DNA of 48,244 nt from positions 6,178-54,421 of the forward strand of contig FLMG01000284.1 in assembly GCA_900088475.1 (NCBI GenBank). The letters run 5' to 3'. A model generated the notes under the pieces. The model was not told where the DNA came from, ran no database searches, and saw only the letters and a list, made by a program, of their open reading frames with translations. Position numbers and translations under genes: made by a program. The stretch is from Hyphochytrium catenoides. Taxonomy: Eukaryota; Sar; Hyphochytriomycetes; Hyphochytriales; Hyphochytriaceae. Below are positions 1-11,403 of the stretch, piece after piece (position 1 is the stretch's first letter; each line of letters begins with the position of its first letter).

Positions 1-33
<33 letters not shown>

Positions 34-130
34 GCGACGGAGAGGGGTAGAGGGGTCGGGATAGAGGAGATGACTTAAGAGGAAAGAGAGAGAGAGAATA
101 GGCGTAGAGGAGAGGAGGAGACTGAGCATT
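1..130. repeat. (GA)n microsatellite and purine-rich tract
   Basis: The window opens with 14 uninterrupted GA dinucleotides, followed by about 100 bases of imperfect GA/GGA sequence. The same simple repeat recurs many times further in, so this is probably one more genomic (GA)n tract. It may also be why the contig ends here. Confidence 0.9.
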
Positions 131-215
131 GTATGTCGACTGACTTCTCTCTCTGACCTCTCTCTTATTCTCTCGTACTCCGCCCCCGGCTCCCCGTTAA
201 CCTCTCGCTCACCAG

Positions 216-532
216 AGGGAGGAGATCTTTTTGCGATCCTCTTCCGCATTCTGGCGAAGTTGGAGGCGATGAAGGAGGGGTATGAGAAGCTCCGAGCCCA
301 GTTCTTCTCTCTCCGTGGAGGCGCCAGCGCTAAGGTGGAAACGGAACAAGTCACGCGACCCTCCGTGGCTGTCAATGGCTTGGGACTGCCTCCACAGCCA
401 GAGAGGAAGAGGAAGGGAAAGAAGAGCGGTGCGCCGCGGTACATTCAATCCATCCAGGACGATGACGCAGGCAAGAAGAAGGCACGGAGTCCTGCTGTGC
501 TCGAGCAGAAGACAGATCAAGTAGGCCTGTGA
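216..532 (+). CDS. Partial hypothetical protein, 3' terminal exon
   Basis: An open frame follows a plausible acceptor (ctcaccag, ending at 215) and runs to a TGA at 530-532. It gives about 104 residues, beginning GGDLFAILFRILAKLEAMKE, then a Lys/Arg-rich stretch and an acidic-basic tail. The start looks like an amphipathic helix that continues from an upstream exon outside the window or inside the GA tract. An internal ATG at 260 could instead start a 90-residue protein. I do not recognise a family. The composition is less biased than the neighbouring purine tracts, which is the main reason to keep it. Confidence 0.35.
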
Positions 533-1336
533 CCCAACAGCTTAGTGATAGATATAAGGGCGGGTCGTGTCTCCAAGGGAAGAGCAGCAGAGCGAGGGCT
601 AAGTGAGCATCTCCTGTGGTAAATTATTCGAAGCTCAAGGCTGTCAAGGCACCCAAAGGCTTAGCAGGTAGTCAGTGAGCTCAGAACCGTTCGAAAGAGA
701 TATCGCAGCAACAGAGTGGTAAGAAACAGTGGGGAGTTGCAAACGCAGTGTTGGAGACAGTACTGGATGGGAAGAAAAAGAAAGAGTGTGATCCATAGCG
801 TGAGAAGCAACACCAGATGGTGGGAAGGGAGAGGGACAAGGATAGGCAGAGAGAAGAAAATAAAGGAAATGAAAGGACGAGAGAGACACAAAGGGAGAGG
901 ACAAAGGAGAAGGAAGAGAAGAGAGAGCTGCCCGGCTTTGAGTTGCGAGAGGCAATGTAGAGAGACGAGGCCTGGACCATGTCATCACAAATGAAGCTCT
1001 GGATTACCGAGTGTTAGCTGTGTCGCAACTGCGCGGCCTCATGTTCTGAACAGAATATTTGACAGTTGCGCTCGTATCAACCCTTGTTTCCTCCCTCCCG
1101 CTCTCCATCTCTCTCCCGATTTCTCTACCTTTGATATGCCTTGTGATGAGATGTGAGAGCCCACTCCCACCACACCGCTAGAAAGAGAGAGAGAAGCCAT
1201 TTGGTGGCAGGAAGAGAAAAGGCGAAAGACGCCCTCTCACTTCTCTCTTCCTCTTCTCTTCCCTCCGCCTCTCTTTCTCTATAACCTAATACTAAGCTGT
1301 CGTCCTGTGAGGACGGAGATACATAGGGATTCCTTC
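533..1336. other. Intergenic, purine-rich; no gene seen
   Basis: The stretch holds imperfect GA/GAA-rich sequence (about 770-950 on the + strand) and pyrimidine-rich sequence at 1090-1280. The open frames here (for example 716-994 + and 644-988 -) translate to low-complexity Arg/Glu/Gly or Ser/Leu/Phe strings typical of simple repeats. I see no splice-consistent coding structure. Confidence 0.6.
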
Positions 1337-2175
1337 TTACTCGATCTCGAGCTCCGCGCCCACCTCTTTCAGCTTGGCGGCTATCTCATCAGCCTCTTCC
1401 TTCTTGATGGCCTTCTTCAGCACTGCTGGCACTCCCTCAACTAGGTCTTTGGCCTCCTTGAGGCCGAGACCTGTGATGGCTCGCACCTCCTTAATCACCT
1501 TGATCTTATTCTTGGCATCGAAGGCCTTCAACTTCACATCAAACTCCTTCTTCTCTGCCTTTGGTTCTTCTGCTGCAGGTGCGGCCGCAGCGCCACCAGG
1601 TGCGCCAGGAGCACCACCTGCAGGCATTCCCATTGGTGCTCCAAAACCCATAGGCATTCCGCCGCCGAAAGGCATGGCTGGGAGACCAAGCTTAGCCTGC
1701 AAGACAGAGGACAGGGGAAGTGAGGCATAGACCAAGTGGACGGCATAGACCGCATAGACCAAGTGGACGGCAGTGGCTGAGGCGAGTCAAGATAACTGTC
1801 GTGAACGCCACGGCCGACAAGAGAAAAAAGAAGAGAAATGAAAGTTAAGAGGGCCTGAGGTTGACCTGCAGCGTGTCGATGAGTGCCGACATTTCAAGCA
1901 GGTTCAGGTCTGCAATTTGGTCCACTAGCTCCAGGACTTTGGGTGAAGCAGGCTTTCCCGTGGATTTGATGATAGGAGGGTAATCTGGACGTGCTGCCTC
2001 AGCCTCTGAAGCCTTCGCGGCTGTCCATCTGAAGCTTCGCACCTGCTCCCCAGCAAATCTGAAAATGTGGAAGCACGTTTGTCAGTCGCTGCGGAAACAT
2101 TCACAGTTCCGCGCGCTCTGTAGCTCACCTTCTGCGACTGACGCGCATTGCCTGCCGACAGACTGTCCCCAACAT
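1337..2175 (-). CDS. MRPL12: Mitochondrial ribosomal protein bL12m (L7/L12)
   Basis: Three exons on the minus strand, 2175-2129, 2058-1866 and 1696-1337, splice to 199 residues with every phase matching. Residues 1-30 ([15 protein letters not shown]...) are basic and free of acidic residues except one, like a mitochondrial presequence. The N-terminal dimerisation domain follows ([20 protein letters not shown]), then a Gly/Ala/Pro/Met-rich hinge. Last comes the C-terminal factor-binding domain, with the signature [20 protein letters not shown] and the ending [12 protein letters not shown]12 forms the stalk of the large ribosomal subunit and recruits translation GTPases. The bacterial protein is about 120 residues; the extra length is presequence plus hinge. 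The donor of intron 2 is GTCAAC, weaker than most here. A plastid copy cannot be excluded, but the leader is short and mitochondrial in style. Confidence 0.93.
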
Positions 2176-3700
2176 CTTGTCTGGGGAAAGAGAGGAACTG
2201 TGAGCCCTCTCTGGCTTGAGAGACCCTAAACTTACTAACGCTCACTGCACGACTGAACTTACCTTTATGTATCTATTTTAAAGAGTTAGAAGACTGGCGA
2301 GGAGAGAAGGAGCAGGAGTAGCCAAGTCCCACACCAAGCAGACACCCTTCTCTGCGCTGCTTGCACTAAGCTGGAGACGAGAGGACACAGATCTGTAAGC
2401 CGATAACCAATTGAAGCTTCTGAAGCTTGAGTCTCCACTGCCAATGACGGACTTTTCCAGACCAGTTTTGCGCTTTCTCCTGTCCACGAACCTTACACCT
2501 ACAGCTTCTCCACAGCGAGGTGCTTTAAATAGTCTATTTCATTCATCTCTCAACAACACATAGCTCTTTAGTAAAGACTGTGCAAACCCCGCTCTAGAAA
2601 GATTAAATGAAGGTTTCCCTTTAAAGGCCCTCATTGTATCTGTGGTACAGTCAGTCATCCCCCTCGACAAGATAGAACCTGGGAGAAATGGAGTTGCCTT
2701 GGGAGGCGTGTGGGTTCGGGATAGGGATGAGGTTATATTGGCACAGATAGAAACATGCTATCCTCATTCAGAATAAGTGGCCGGACCACAAGGCTGTCAT
2801 CTGTACAGGAGACAGCTGTAAGGCTGGATCCACTGAGGCGGTAGATGTCAGTGGGGCGCGGCACGGCACGGCGCGGCGGCGTGCAATGACCTTTCGTGTC
2901 GTGGCTAGCCATCGCCCTCAGCAGTACTCCTCTCATATGCAGCAACATGTGCCGATTATGTCTGCAAGGCAGACGCTACGGCAGTGCTACATCCATAAGC
3001 TCCCCACAAGGACGATTGTCCGTACTTTCAGCCCTAAAGGTTCACCAGGGAATCAGGCACGGCATAAGAGCGATCCACGACAGATGCGGAGGAACAGCTA
3101 CGTGATTACCCGCTGTGTTCAGTCTGCTACACTGCGGTAACTCTGTTCAACTTCAAAGGTCTAACGCCATGATGGTGGCACCGTGATAGTCTTTGCTGAT
3201 AGGGTACGGATTGGCGCTTCACAGCTCCGCGCGCTCGTTGGTGGAAGAGTTAGCTTACCCCCGAACTAGGAAGTTGCCGCGGTCACAAAGCTCGTCCTCT
3301 TGCTTATCACTCAGTAGCACATTTAGGCCTCTTATAGTAGTAGAGCAAGAATCTCAAGGAAGGCTTTAGGTGCTCCGCCGTAATGGTACAAAATGAGAAG
3401 TTATGGTCAGGGAGCAGAACCATAGTAGACAGCCCCAAAGGCCTAAATAGTGCACCGTGCTGACCTTGCCTCCTATCCTTTTGGTGACCTTCCGGCGTCG
3501 TAGATGAAGTTAAGCGGGATGAAAGGCCCATCATTGTGCCTTGTTATGCTGTTGCTAAGAGCTCAGTGATACTGATAGGGACAGACGTAAGTGAGGCACC
3601 ACTGCCTTGCGCGGCTTAGGTGTTGCTAGATGGTATCTGCGTCATATTGTACACGGAGCTGCATTATCCTTCGGGCATTATTACATTGCCTATAAATCAT
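2176..3700. other. Intergenic between bL12m and the FKBP gene
   Basis: No supported gene. Open frames on both strands (for example 2278-2487 -, 2886-3140 +, 3307-3534 -) are short, overlap each other and lack recognisable domains. The part next to 2175 must contain the bL12m promoter, but I cannot point to a specific element. A 13-base match to a conserved 5S rRNA core at 3506-3518 is isolated and is treated as chance. Confidence 0.5.
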
Positions 3701-5135
3701 TCATTCATTATTGCCGGTCTCTTCTTCTCGCTGGCGAGCCCGTTGCGCTTGCACACGCTGGCCCCCTCGCCGTCGTCGCTTCGACTTCTTCTTGTCATTC
3801 TCTACGCCAGGCACTCTCTGCTTTTGATCGCCCTTCTTGGCTTTCTTTCTTGTGAAAGAGCTTGGTAGAGGGACCGCAATAGTCGCGTCTTCCTCGTCGT
3901 CGCTGCCTCTCTTTCTCTTTCCTACTCTTATTAGCTCCACATCGAAGTGAAGTGTAGAGCCTGGCGGTATCTTCTCTATCTTTGCACTCTGCATGTAGCC
4001 TAACTCAGGGGGAATAACAATCTTCCTTCTCCCACCTAGACAGACCACAGATAAGTCGCCAACAGACGAGATCGGGAGGTTAATGGCAGCCTTTTCCCGC
4101 TACTTGCCTCTACTAGCTTCTTACCTTCCTTCATGGACTTTACGGCCTCGTTCAGTCCGACAATGACTTGGCCGCAGTCGACTTTGAATGTTAAGAGTCC
4201 CTTACCAAAGGTACTTCCCGGCTTTCCTAGCGTCGCTCTATATCTAATCGTAATTTGCTCGCCTGGACTGGGTGATGCCCCACTCCCGTGGGCTAGGTCC
4301 TCCCAAAAAAGATCACTCATCGCCTCTGGGTCCAGTCCCGAAGAGTCCATGGGAGGAGGCGGGCTACTTTGGGGCTTCTGTGGCCTTTCTTCCTTTTTCT
4401 TGACGTCAGCACGAACTGTTGATGTCACTTTGGGCCTCTCTGTCTTCTTCTTCTGCTCTTTGGGGTTGTTAGTTGCACTTGGTGCTTTCGATGTCTTTCC
4501 TGCTCTCTTCTCTTCTTTATTCTTGAGTGGTTGCTGAGAATGTGTGTTCACCGCTTCTTCGGGGGCACTCTTTGCTGACTGTGGCTCTGCTTTTCCTTTA
4601 GAGTCCTCTCTATCTGTGGAAGCTACTGTCATCTCGTCCAGGCTCAGACTCGGGACAGCAGTCGTTATGGAGTTTGGCCCCTTGCCTTGGCGTTTCTTCC
4701 GCTTAAGTGCTGCTCGACTTTGACCGTTGCCCTTCCCTGGCAGTAGCTCCGTAGCGTCCACTCCCTCCTCTAGTTTATCTCTGTTAGTCACTTCTTCGAT
4801 GGTCGCTGCATCGGTGAAATGCCAAGGATGGTCCTTGGCCCAATGGTGATTAGGTCGCCCATATCCGCCTGGAATATGTGGAGAACGTGGTAGACAGATC
4901 AGGAACGGAGTAAGGTACAAGGCAGTGATGGTCTCCAGGTAGCACCACACACAGCAGACGAGGTTATAAATTCGAGGGGGAAGCAGTGCTAGTACTTACC
5001 TATGTGCACCCGCATGTCAGCTGCAAACTTCCCAGTTGGGACCACCTCTGGGGCGGCCTTGCCCTCAGTGAGTCCGAACATGTGCCTTGGATCATTGTTC
5101 TTTGACCGACGGTCCTTCTTCTTGATCTTGACCAT
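3701..5135 (-). CDS. FKBP-domain protein, basic, probably nucleolar
   Basis: Exons 5135-5000, 4868-4125 and 4035-3701 give 404 residues with consistent phases and strong GTAAG donors. The start MVKIKKKDRRSKNND is basic. A conserved-looking block GGYGRPNHHWAKDHPWHF spans the first splice junction. A long Lys/Glu/Ser-rich disordered region follows, then an FKBP fold at about residues 240-335 (GEQITIRYRATL, FKVDCGQVIVGLNEAV, GGRRKIVIPPELGY, PPGSTLHFDVELIRV). The tail is rich in KKAKK/KSKRRRRGG signals. The domain order is that of nucleolar FKBPs of the Fpr3/FKBP39 type, where a charged region precedes the fold, but here a basic tail also follows it. Active-site positions look altered: the usual FDSS is TFGKG, and the tryptophan of the VIxGW motif is leucine. 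Isomerase activity is therefore doubtful. Confidence 0.88.
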
Positions 5136-5503
5136 TGTCACCTCAAGTGCTTCCGCTGGAAGCTTTTGCCTTTGGCTTAGCCAATGTAAGCGCTAGCTGG
5201 CTTAAACCATGTAAGAATACCTTAGTTCAGTAGCGTTACGTCGTGCCCCAGCGTGATATTTGCCAGACTTAGTTCAATCAGAGGAAAGGAGGAAGGAATG
5301 GTGATTGAGTGACCTTTGACAAAGTCTCCGGGGATCTAGAGCTGCTGCCTCAATGTAACACAAGGGCCATCATGCGAAGACTCTTTCTGTCCTTTGTGCC
5401 CTTCTAACTCTCTCTTTCTCTCTCTCTCACACAATCTGTATTCTGTCTCTCTCACATCTCATTGCTCCTCCGCTCGTGCACTCTGCTAACAGCCGTCGCC
5501 CTT

Positions 5504-5541
<38 letters not shown>

Positions 5542-5996
5542 GATGGCTCCAGACGTCAGAATCCGCTTCCCTTCCACCTCTCCACTCATTTCACTACCAC
5601 ACTCCTGGGGTAGCTCTGAAAGAGGGGTTTCTGCGACTCCTGTAGACAGAGGCATTGGCTTTTATGAATAGGGTTCTGACTTCCTTCGTCCCAGTTAATG
5701 GGGAGAGAACGGGAAGGAGTCGGTTAGCGGCTTTAGCTTTCTGGTGGGGTGTGAAAGGTGTGATGGTTCGAGGATTGACAGCTCCAGAGAGACAGAGCGA
5801 GAGAGAGACAAACAGAGTGAGAGAGAGAGACAGAGAGAGAGATGGAGAGAAAGAGAGAGGAAGAGAGAGAAAGAGCGACGAGACCGTGGAGCGAGAGAGA
5901 GACAGTTGAAAAGAGAGAGAGCAGACAGATAAAAGAGGGAAGGAAGGAGAGAGAAGCGGGGAACAGAAACACAGAGAGAGAGAGAGAGAGAGAGAG

Positions 5997-6053
<57 letters not shown>

Positions 6054-6377
6054 AGAGAGAAGAGAGGTTGAGCCCGAAAAGGCTTTTCTAAGAGACCGCG
6101 AGTGGAGATGAAGAGGAGGAAGAGAAGTAAACAGGGGAGTGAGATGCAAAGAGAGTACGCCAAAGGAAGAAGACACAAGGAAGAAGAGAAGCAAACGCAG
6201 AGCAGGCATAGAAAGCTAACTCTTTCTTAGCTCTACGCCTTCGCTTAGAGAGAGAGCGGTCAAGCTCTCTCTGGCAGCTATCGATCACTCCGTCATCTTC
6301 CAATTAAGCGGAGAAAGGCTTAAGATAAGAGGACAAAGGAAGGAGAAGAGAGAGAGAGACAGAGACCTCAGTGGAAG
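5136..6377. repeat. Spacer with large (CT)n and (GA)n arrays
   Basis: This intergenic stretch separates divergent genes: FKBP on minus and the SAM-domain gene on plus. It carries a (CT)n block at about 5506-5540 and a long (GA)n-dominated region from about 5785 to 6065, including more than 40 nearly pure bases around 6000-6050. Another purine run lies at 6335-6362, just before the SAM gene start. Several long open frames cross it on both strands, but they encode only Ser/Leu or Arg/Glu repeats and are not genes. Confidence 0.85.
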
Positions 6378-9300
6378 ATGAAGAGCCAGGCCAAGACAGT
6401 GACAAAAGACAGCTTTAGCAAGCCCAAGGCCGCCGGAGGAGGTCAGAAAATGGCGACCGCTACTCTGGAGGACGAAGCGCGGCAGATGGAAGAGCGCCTT
6501 GGGCTGCTTAAGGAGCAGATGTTGAAAGAAAAGCTGGCCCGAGATAGCGTTCCCATGACCGGCGGGGCGAGATGGAGAAGTGCTAGAGAAGATAGAGGAT
6601 CGATAAGAGGATATGGAAAGGTAGATCTCTCCTCGGCAAGAGTCTCTTATGCTCTCTCTCCCGTCAGCGTACTCTGTCTTCAGCCTCTCTGCCGCATTCC
6701 CTCTGCTGGCGCTGTCTCTCACCGGTTTTATCTGAGTGGTCCAGGTGGTCACTCCTCCTCTCTCTCTCTCTTTCTCCTTTCTTCTCCCTCTCATTTTCTC
6801 TCTCTCACACGCACCCTCTTTCTGGACCTCTTTCTCTGGAGCTCTCTCTCTCTCTCTCTCTCTCTTCCTCTGATGTCTATTCTTCTTCAACCAGCCTCCT
6901 GCTAATTACTCCGTCCCTGTGCGTTGTTTCCCTTGCAAGGATGTGAAGGAAAAGCTGAATAAACCTAAGAAGGGAGAAGAGAAGGTGTCCGTAGATCCAC
7001 TTTCTGTCCTCGACTGGGGAGAGAAGGAGGTGGGAGAGTGGCTGGAGAAGCACGGGTTAGAGCAGTACGAAGAGGTAAGCACTACGTAATCCGCGTGGTA
7101 GCGAGAGAGAGAGAGAGAGAAAGGGAGGGAGGGAGAGAGAAGAGTTATAGAAAGAGATTGTAGAGAAGAGAGAGACAGAGATACAGAGGGAAAGGAGTGG
7201 AACACAGATAGAGGGAGAGCTCATGCGTGACGTCTAGTCTATGTTCTCTGGGTCAGTCTTCCATTCTTCCCCATCGCGTCTTCCTTCTATGACGTCCCTC
7301 TTTCTTCCTTACCATCTCCCTCATTACATTCCTGTCTCTCTTCTCAGCTCCTATCTCTTTTCCCTACTTCATCATCTAGGCGCTAACCACTTTCTTCCTC
7401 TTGAATCTCGCGCTAAAAGAACCTGCGACAACATCAGATCCGAGGCCGAGACCTTGTAAACCTTGATGTCGTTATGTTGGAGAAGCTAGGCGTGCAGGCT
7501 ATTGCCCACCGCCGACGGTTCATAAGAGAGACAGAGCAATTGAAGAAAACAATCCCAGAACATCCCCCAGTCTTTCCCTTAGGACAAGGAGCGAAAGAGG
7601 GCAAAAAGGCAGAGGAATTGAAGAAGCCTCCTCCTTTGCAGCTGAAGGGAGGAGGGCAGGAAATGAAAGGGAAGCAGGGAGAGGGAAAGACTGAAGAGAA
7701 GAAGGCCGGGACAGTGCATTGGTCTCAGGTTGGTCGCTTCATTAGCATTTATAGAGCTTTCTTGTATGTTGATATAACGTCTCCCTATCTAGGGTTCTTG
7801 ACTAGGTGCCAAACAGTTGCGCTTTCTCTCCCTCTCACACAATGCATCTCTCTCTCTTGTTCTCTCACTCTGAAGCCTTGTTCTATCACTCTTTTCTCCG
7901 CCTATGTTGAGTCTTTGACTACTTCGATAGTGCTCTCTCCAGGTTCCTGTTCTCTCCTTTCCTCCCGACGGTCCTGTTCCTCCCTCTCTCCTCATCTATC
8001 ATCTCCTTACTCTGTTCATTTTGTCTGATGCGAATCATTATCGGGTTAGGTCCAACCTCTGTCTGGCACCGCTGTCAGTGGAGGATTAGTCCCAATAAAC
8101 CTGGCTGACGGAGAGTTCAACGAGGAAGAAAGCCATAACTCCTTCCTTCAAGCGCTCAAGGATTGGAGAGAAGGGAGAGAAGGTACCGCTCAATGTCAGG
8201 GTTGTCGGTGAAGTGAAAGGACGAGAGGAAAGATTTCGAAGAGGACAACCTAGGACTAGATAAACACTCTAAGGAGAGAGAAGAGCGAGTGTTAGACGGA
8301 GAGAGAGAGAGATAAGGAAAGAGAAGAAGAGAGGGAGGGAGAAGAGCAAGAGGAAGACGGGGAGAGAGAGAGACCTGTTCCTGCAAATTGCGTTGAGCCT
8401 CAATGTCATTTTCACTGTTCTCTTCTTTTTCTTGTCTCTTCCCCGATCGATGGCTCTCCTCTTGGATCTCTAGCTGTGGCACAGCCAACATCCTTCTGGG
8501 AGAACCCTGCGGACAGGCCATCCACCGGCCAAGGTATCCGTAGGCCCATCGCTTATGCCTTATCGCCTTTGTCCCTAATCTAGCTCAATGACTTACCTCT
8601 TGCCGTCCCTCGTTGTCGGTGTCGGTCTAATTTCTTTATATGGCCCAGGCTCTTTGCCATCTACCTCTCTACTGGCTGGCAGTCTAGACGAAGAAGCAGA
8701 GCATCTAGCCTTTCAACGTGCAGTAGAGCAGTGGAGAAGAGGCAGCGGAGAGAAGACGCCAAGGATAGTCAGGAAGTTTTCTGCCGGGACATCAACTTCC
8801 ACGGTCACTCCGTCGACTTCTTCCTCCTCCTGTTGGCAGTGTTACAAGGTCAACGACCACCAGGCCATGGTAACAGATGAGAAGACAGGAAAGAGGTCAG
8901 TATTCCCTGACTAGAGCACTTAATGCTTCCTTGACGAGGCGTGACCTTTGTCTTTCTGGATGTGTACCAAAAAGTTTAACTTTCCATCCTGTCATAGCTT
9001 CTGCAATGCACGATGTGCGAGCAAGTTTGAGGACGAGAGACTACGCATTGAAGGCAAGACGTCACCGACATAGTTGCTTCCTCTATCTTTCTCTCTTACC
9101 ACTATTCTATCCCATTAGTCAAAGATCAAACTACTCTGTCTCTAATCACACCCCTCCCATCTTCCATTGTTTGGCTTAAGCAGAGAGCAGGAAGCTGAAG
9201 CTGGAAGAATACCTGACGCCAAGAGAAGACGTGCCCTCAAGACGGCCAGAGTCAGTGGCCCCCATGGTGGAAGAGAGCGTGAGGAACACAGAGGAAGAAG

Positions 9301-9407
9301 AGGGGCAGCGAAGAATAGTGGTAGCCAACCTCCAGACACAGCTCGGACTTCCTTCCAATCTAGCAGAAGAGGACCTTGGCTATATTGTCGAGGAGACGGA
9401 TGATTAA
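6378..9407 (+). CDS. SAM-domain protein with WRxG motifs and a C4 zinc-binding module
   Basis: Eight exons (6378-6620, 6940-7074, 7420-7728, 8050-8182, 8474-8533, 8649-8895, 8998-9053, 9181-9407) give 469 residues with all phases matching. A charged N-terminus is followed by a sterile alpha motif at about residues 103-165 (DWGEKEVGEWLEKHGLEQY, IRGRDLVNLDVVMLEKLGV). A Lys/Glu/Pro-rich linker comes next. Two related helical motifs, SFLQALKDWREG and AFQRAVEQWRRG, flank a short exon encoding FWENPADRPSTG. A likely zinc site follows, CWQC then about 20 residues to FCNARC, and leads into a charged helix ending in VEETDD. SAM domains mediate protein-protein association. I do not recognise the whole protein; the WRxG and zinc parts recall ciliary/B-box-type proteins, but that is a guess. 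The last intron starts GC rather than GT. The gene is convergent with MIC60; the stop codons lie 187 bases apart. Confidence 0.85.
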
Positions 9408-9594
9408 ATATCAATCTCCTCAGCGGTGGTTGGATCACAAGCTTGCATTTATTGCTGGAGCTCTGTTGTTTAGACAGCTCTTGCTCGAAGAGAGCTTTGC
9501 CGTCGTTTGCCCAAGGCGTTAGATTAGTGTTCGCTTTCTCTTCTGAGAGCCCCACTATTCCCTCACAGTCTCTTGCCTACATAGTCTCTAGTTT

Positions 9595-11307
9595 CTAGGT
9601 GCAGCTGGTAGCCAGAAGGGCAACGTGCGCCTTAATGACGTCTATCGCCTAAAGAGCAAGATAATTGCAGAGAGCAGGGTTCTGAGTCAGTAGTCGAATT
9701 GTCAAGGGCAAAAGAGAGCACGAGGAGAAAGACTGGATAACCTCCGAGAGACAGCGGGAAAAGCTCCCCTTCTCGCCCATCCCTCTTCGATGGGTCGAGG
9801 CCGGAATGAGAAGAGTAAACACTCGATAGACAGTCAAAGAGGCAAAGGTGACCAATAGAGAATATCGACATCGACGGCGGGTGTCACTGAGCAAACTACC
9901 TGTTCAGTAGCCAATCTTCCCTTTGCAGCCTTCAAAAAGTCCCTATAGACCGAGGTCCACGTCAGAATCATAAGGAAAGATGGACCAAACGACCATTTTA
10001 GCGAGTGCAGGCGCGGAAGCAGGAAATCAACAAAAAGACCAAACTAAGCTCAGGTTCAGAGGCAGAGGGTAAAGGAGAAGGAGAAGAAGCAATAGCAATA
10101 AGTCTAACCTCATCGTCTCTGCTGGGTACCCATTGACAGTCTCCAACTCCTTGATCGCAGCCTCAAGGGCCCCAGTGGCCAAGTGGCCACGAGCTCTAGA
10201 TAGAATGGCCTCAAAGTCTGGACCTAATAGAGAGGAAAGGAGAACGGATATACGGTGGACCAGTCCCACAAAGTCAGATTATTAATCTTGCCGCGATAGT
10301 TCAGGCGAGAACAGGAAGAGAGAAGTAAGATGCTTAAGAGGCCAAAACATGGCTGAGACAGTAGACAGCAACCACACTACCTTCCACTGGCCCGCTAGGA
10401 GGTATAACGAACAGGGCTAGGAGAGATCCAAAAGCGTGACCAATTGGACCAGAGCCTTCCGGAGTGAGCTCAGCGCGGCGAGCAACTCTTTGTACTTTTG
10501 AGAAACTGTGGCAACACAAAGCGCGCAGGAATTAGCCTTAAGGGCATGGCAGAGAGAAGAGCCTGGAAGCTGGGGCCCAGCATGCTGAGAAACAAAGTGG
10601 AGAATTTACAGAACAAGTGATGAAATCGGCTAGAAAAGCATACCGGTCCTGAAGCTGTGTAATGGTAGGAATTCCGGCGTTAGCTAAACTCCTAGGCACG
10701 GCCTCTAGCGCCGCCTCAATCAGTGGATCTCCTTGACCAGCCGTGCGCAGCGCTTCCAGCTGGGGCGAGAGAGCCGTATAAGAAAGTATATCAGAAGGAC
10801 TTCTTCAACAAATCTCGAGTGTGAACATCAAGCATATAGGCTTCGTATGGCAAAGCAGTTTAGAGGATGGACGAGAGGAGTAATTAAAAAAAAAGAGATT
10901 GATCACGCAGTGGATACATCCGGCATGGACCCCTCGGTTCAAAAAGCCGAACACCCTATTGACGTCCTTGCCCATTCCTTCTCTGCTGTTACTGATCTCT
11001 CTTCTTATGGAACCTGCCACATCTCCATTTTTTCTGGACCTGCTGGGGCTCACCTCTTCCTTCAGAGGCGCACTAGTCTCCAGCTTATTAGCAAGGGCCA
11101 AGGTCGCCACTGAAACTCTGTGAACCTGAGATAGAGTAATGTGGTTCAATGATGAGGAGGAATTGAACGAAGTAGCTGAGATCTTGTAATAAATGAAGTG
11201 TGAAAGGGGAATATTGAGAAAACCAGGCTGGTGGATTCCTGGGGGATATGTGTGCTCGAGAGACAGAGGCGTGAAGGCAGAGAGTACAAAAAGAAAAATA
11301 TGACAGT

Positions 11308-11403
<96 letters not shown>

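Noticed and set aside
1374-1730. 118-codon plus ORF with Ala/Pro/Gly-rich peptide
   Set aside because: Exact antisense shadow of bL12m exon 3.
3506-3518. GAAGTTAAGCGGG, a match to the conserved 5S rRNA core
   Set aside because: Thirteen bases only, with no other 5S helix or box around it.
5594-6209. Minus-strand frames of 158 and 194 codons
   Set aside because: They translate the (GA)n array into Ser/Leu strings in every frame; simple-repeat artefact.
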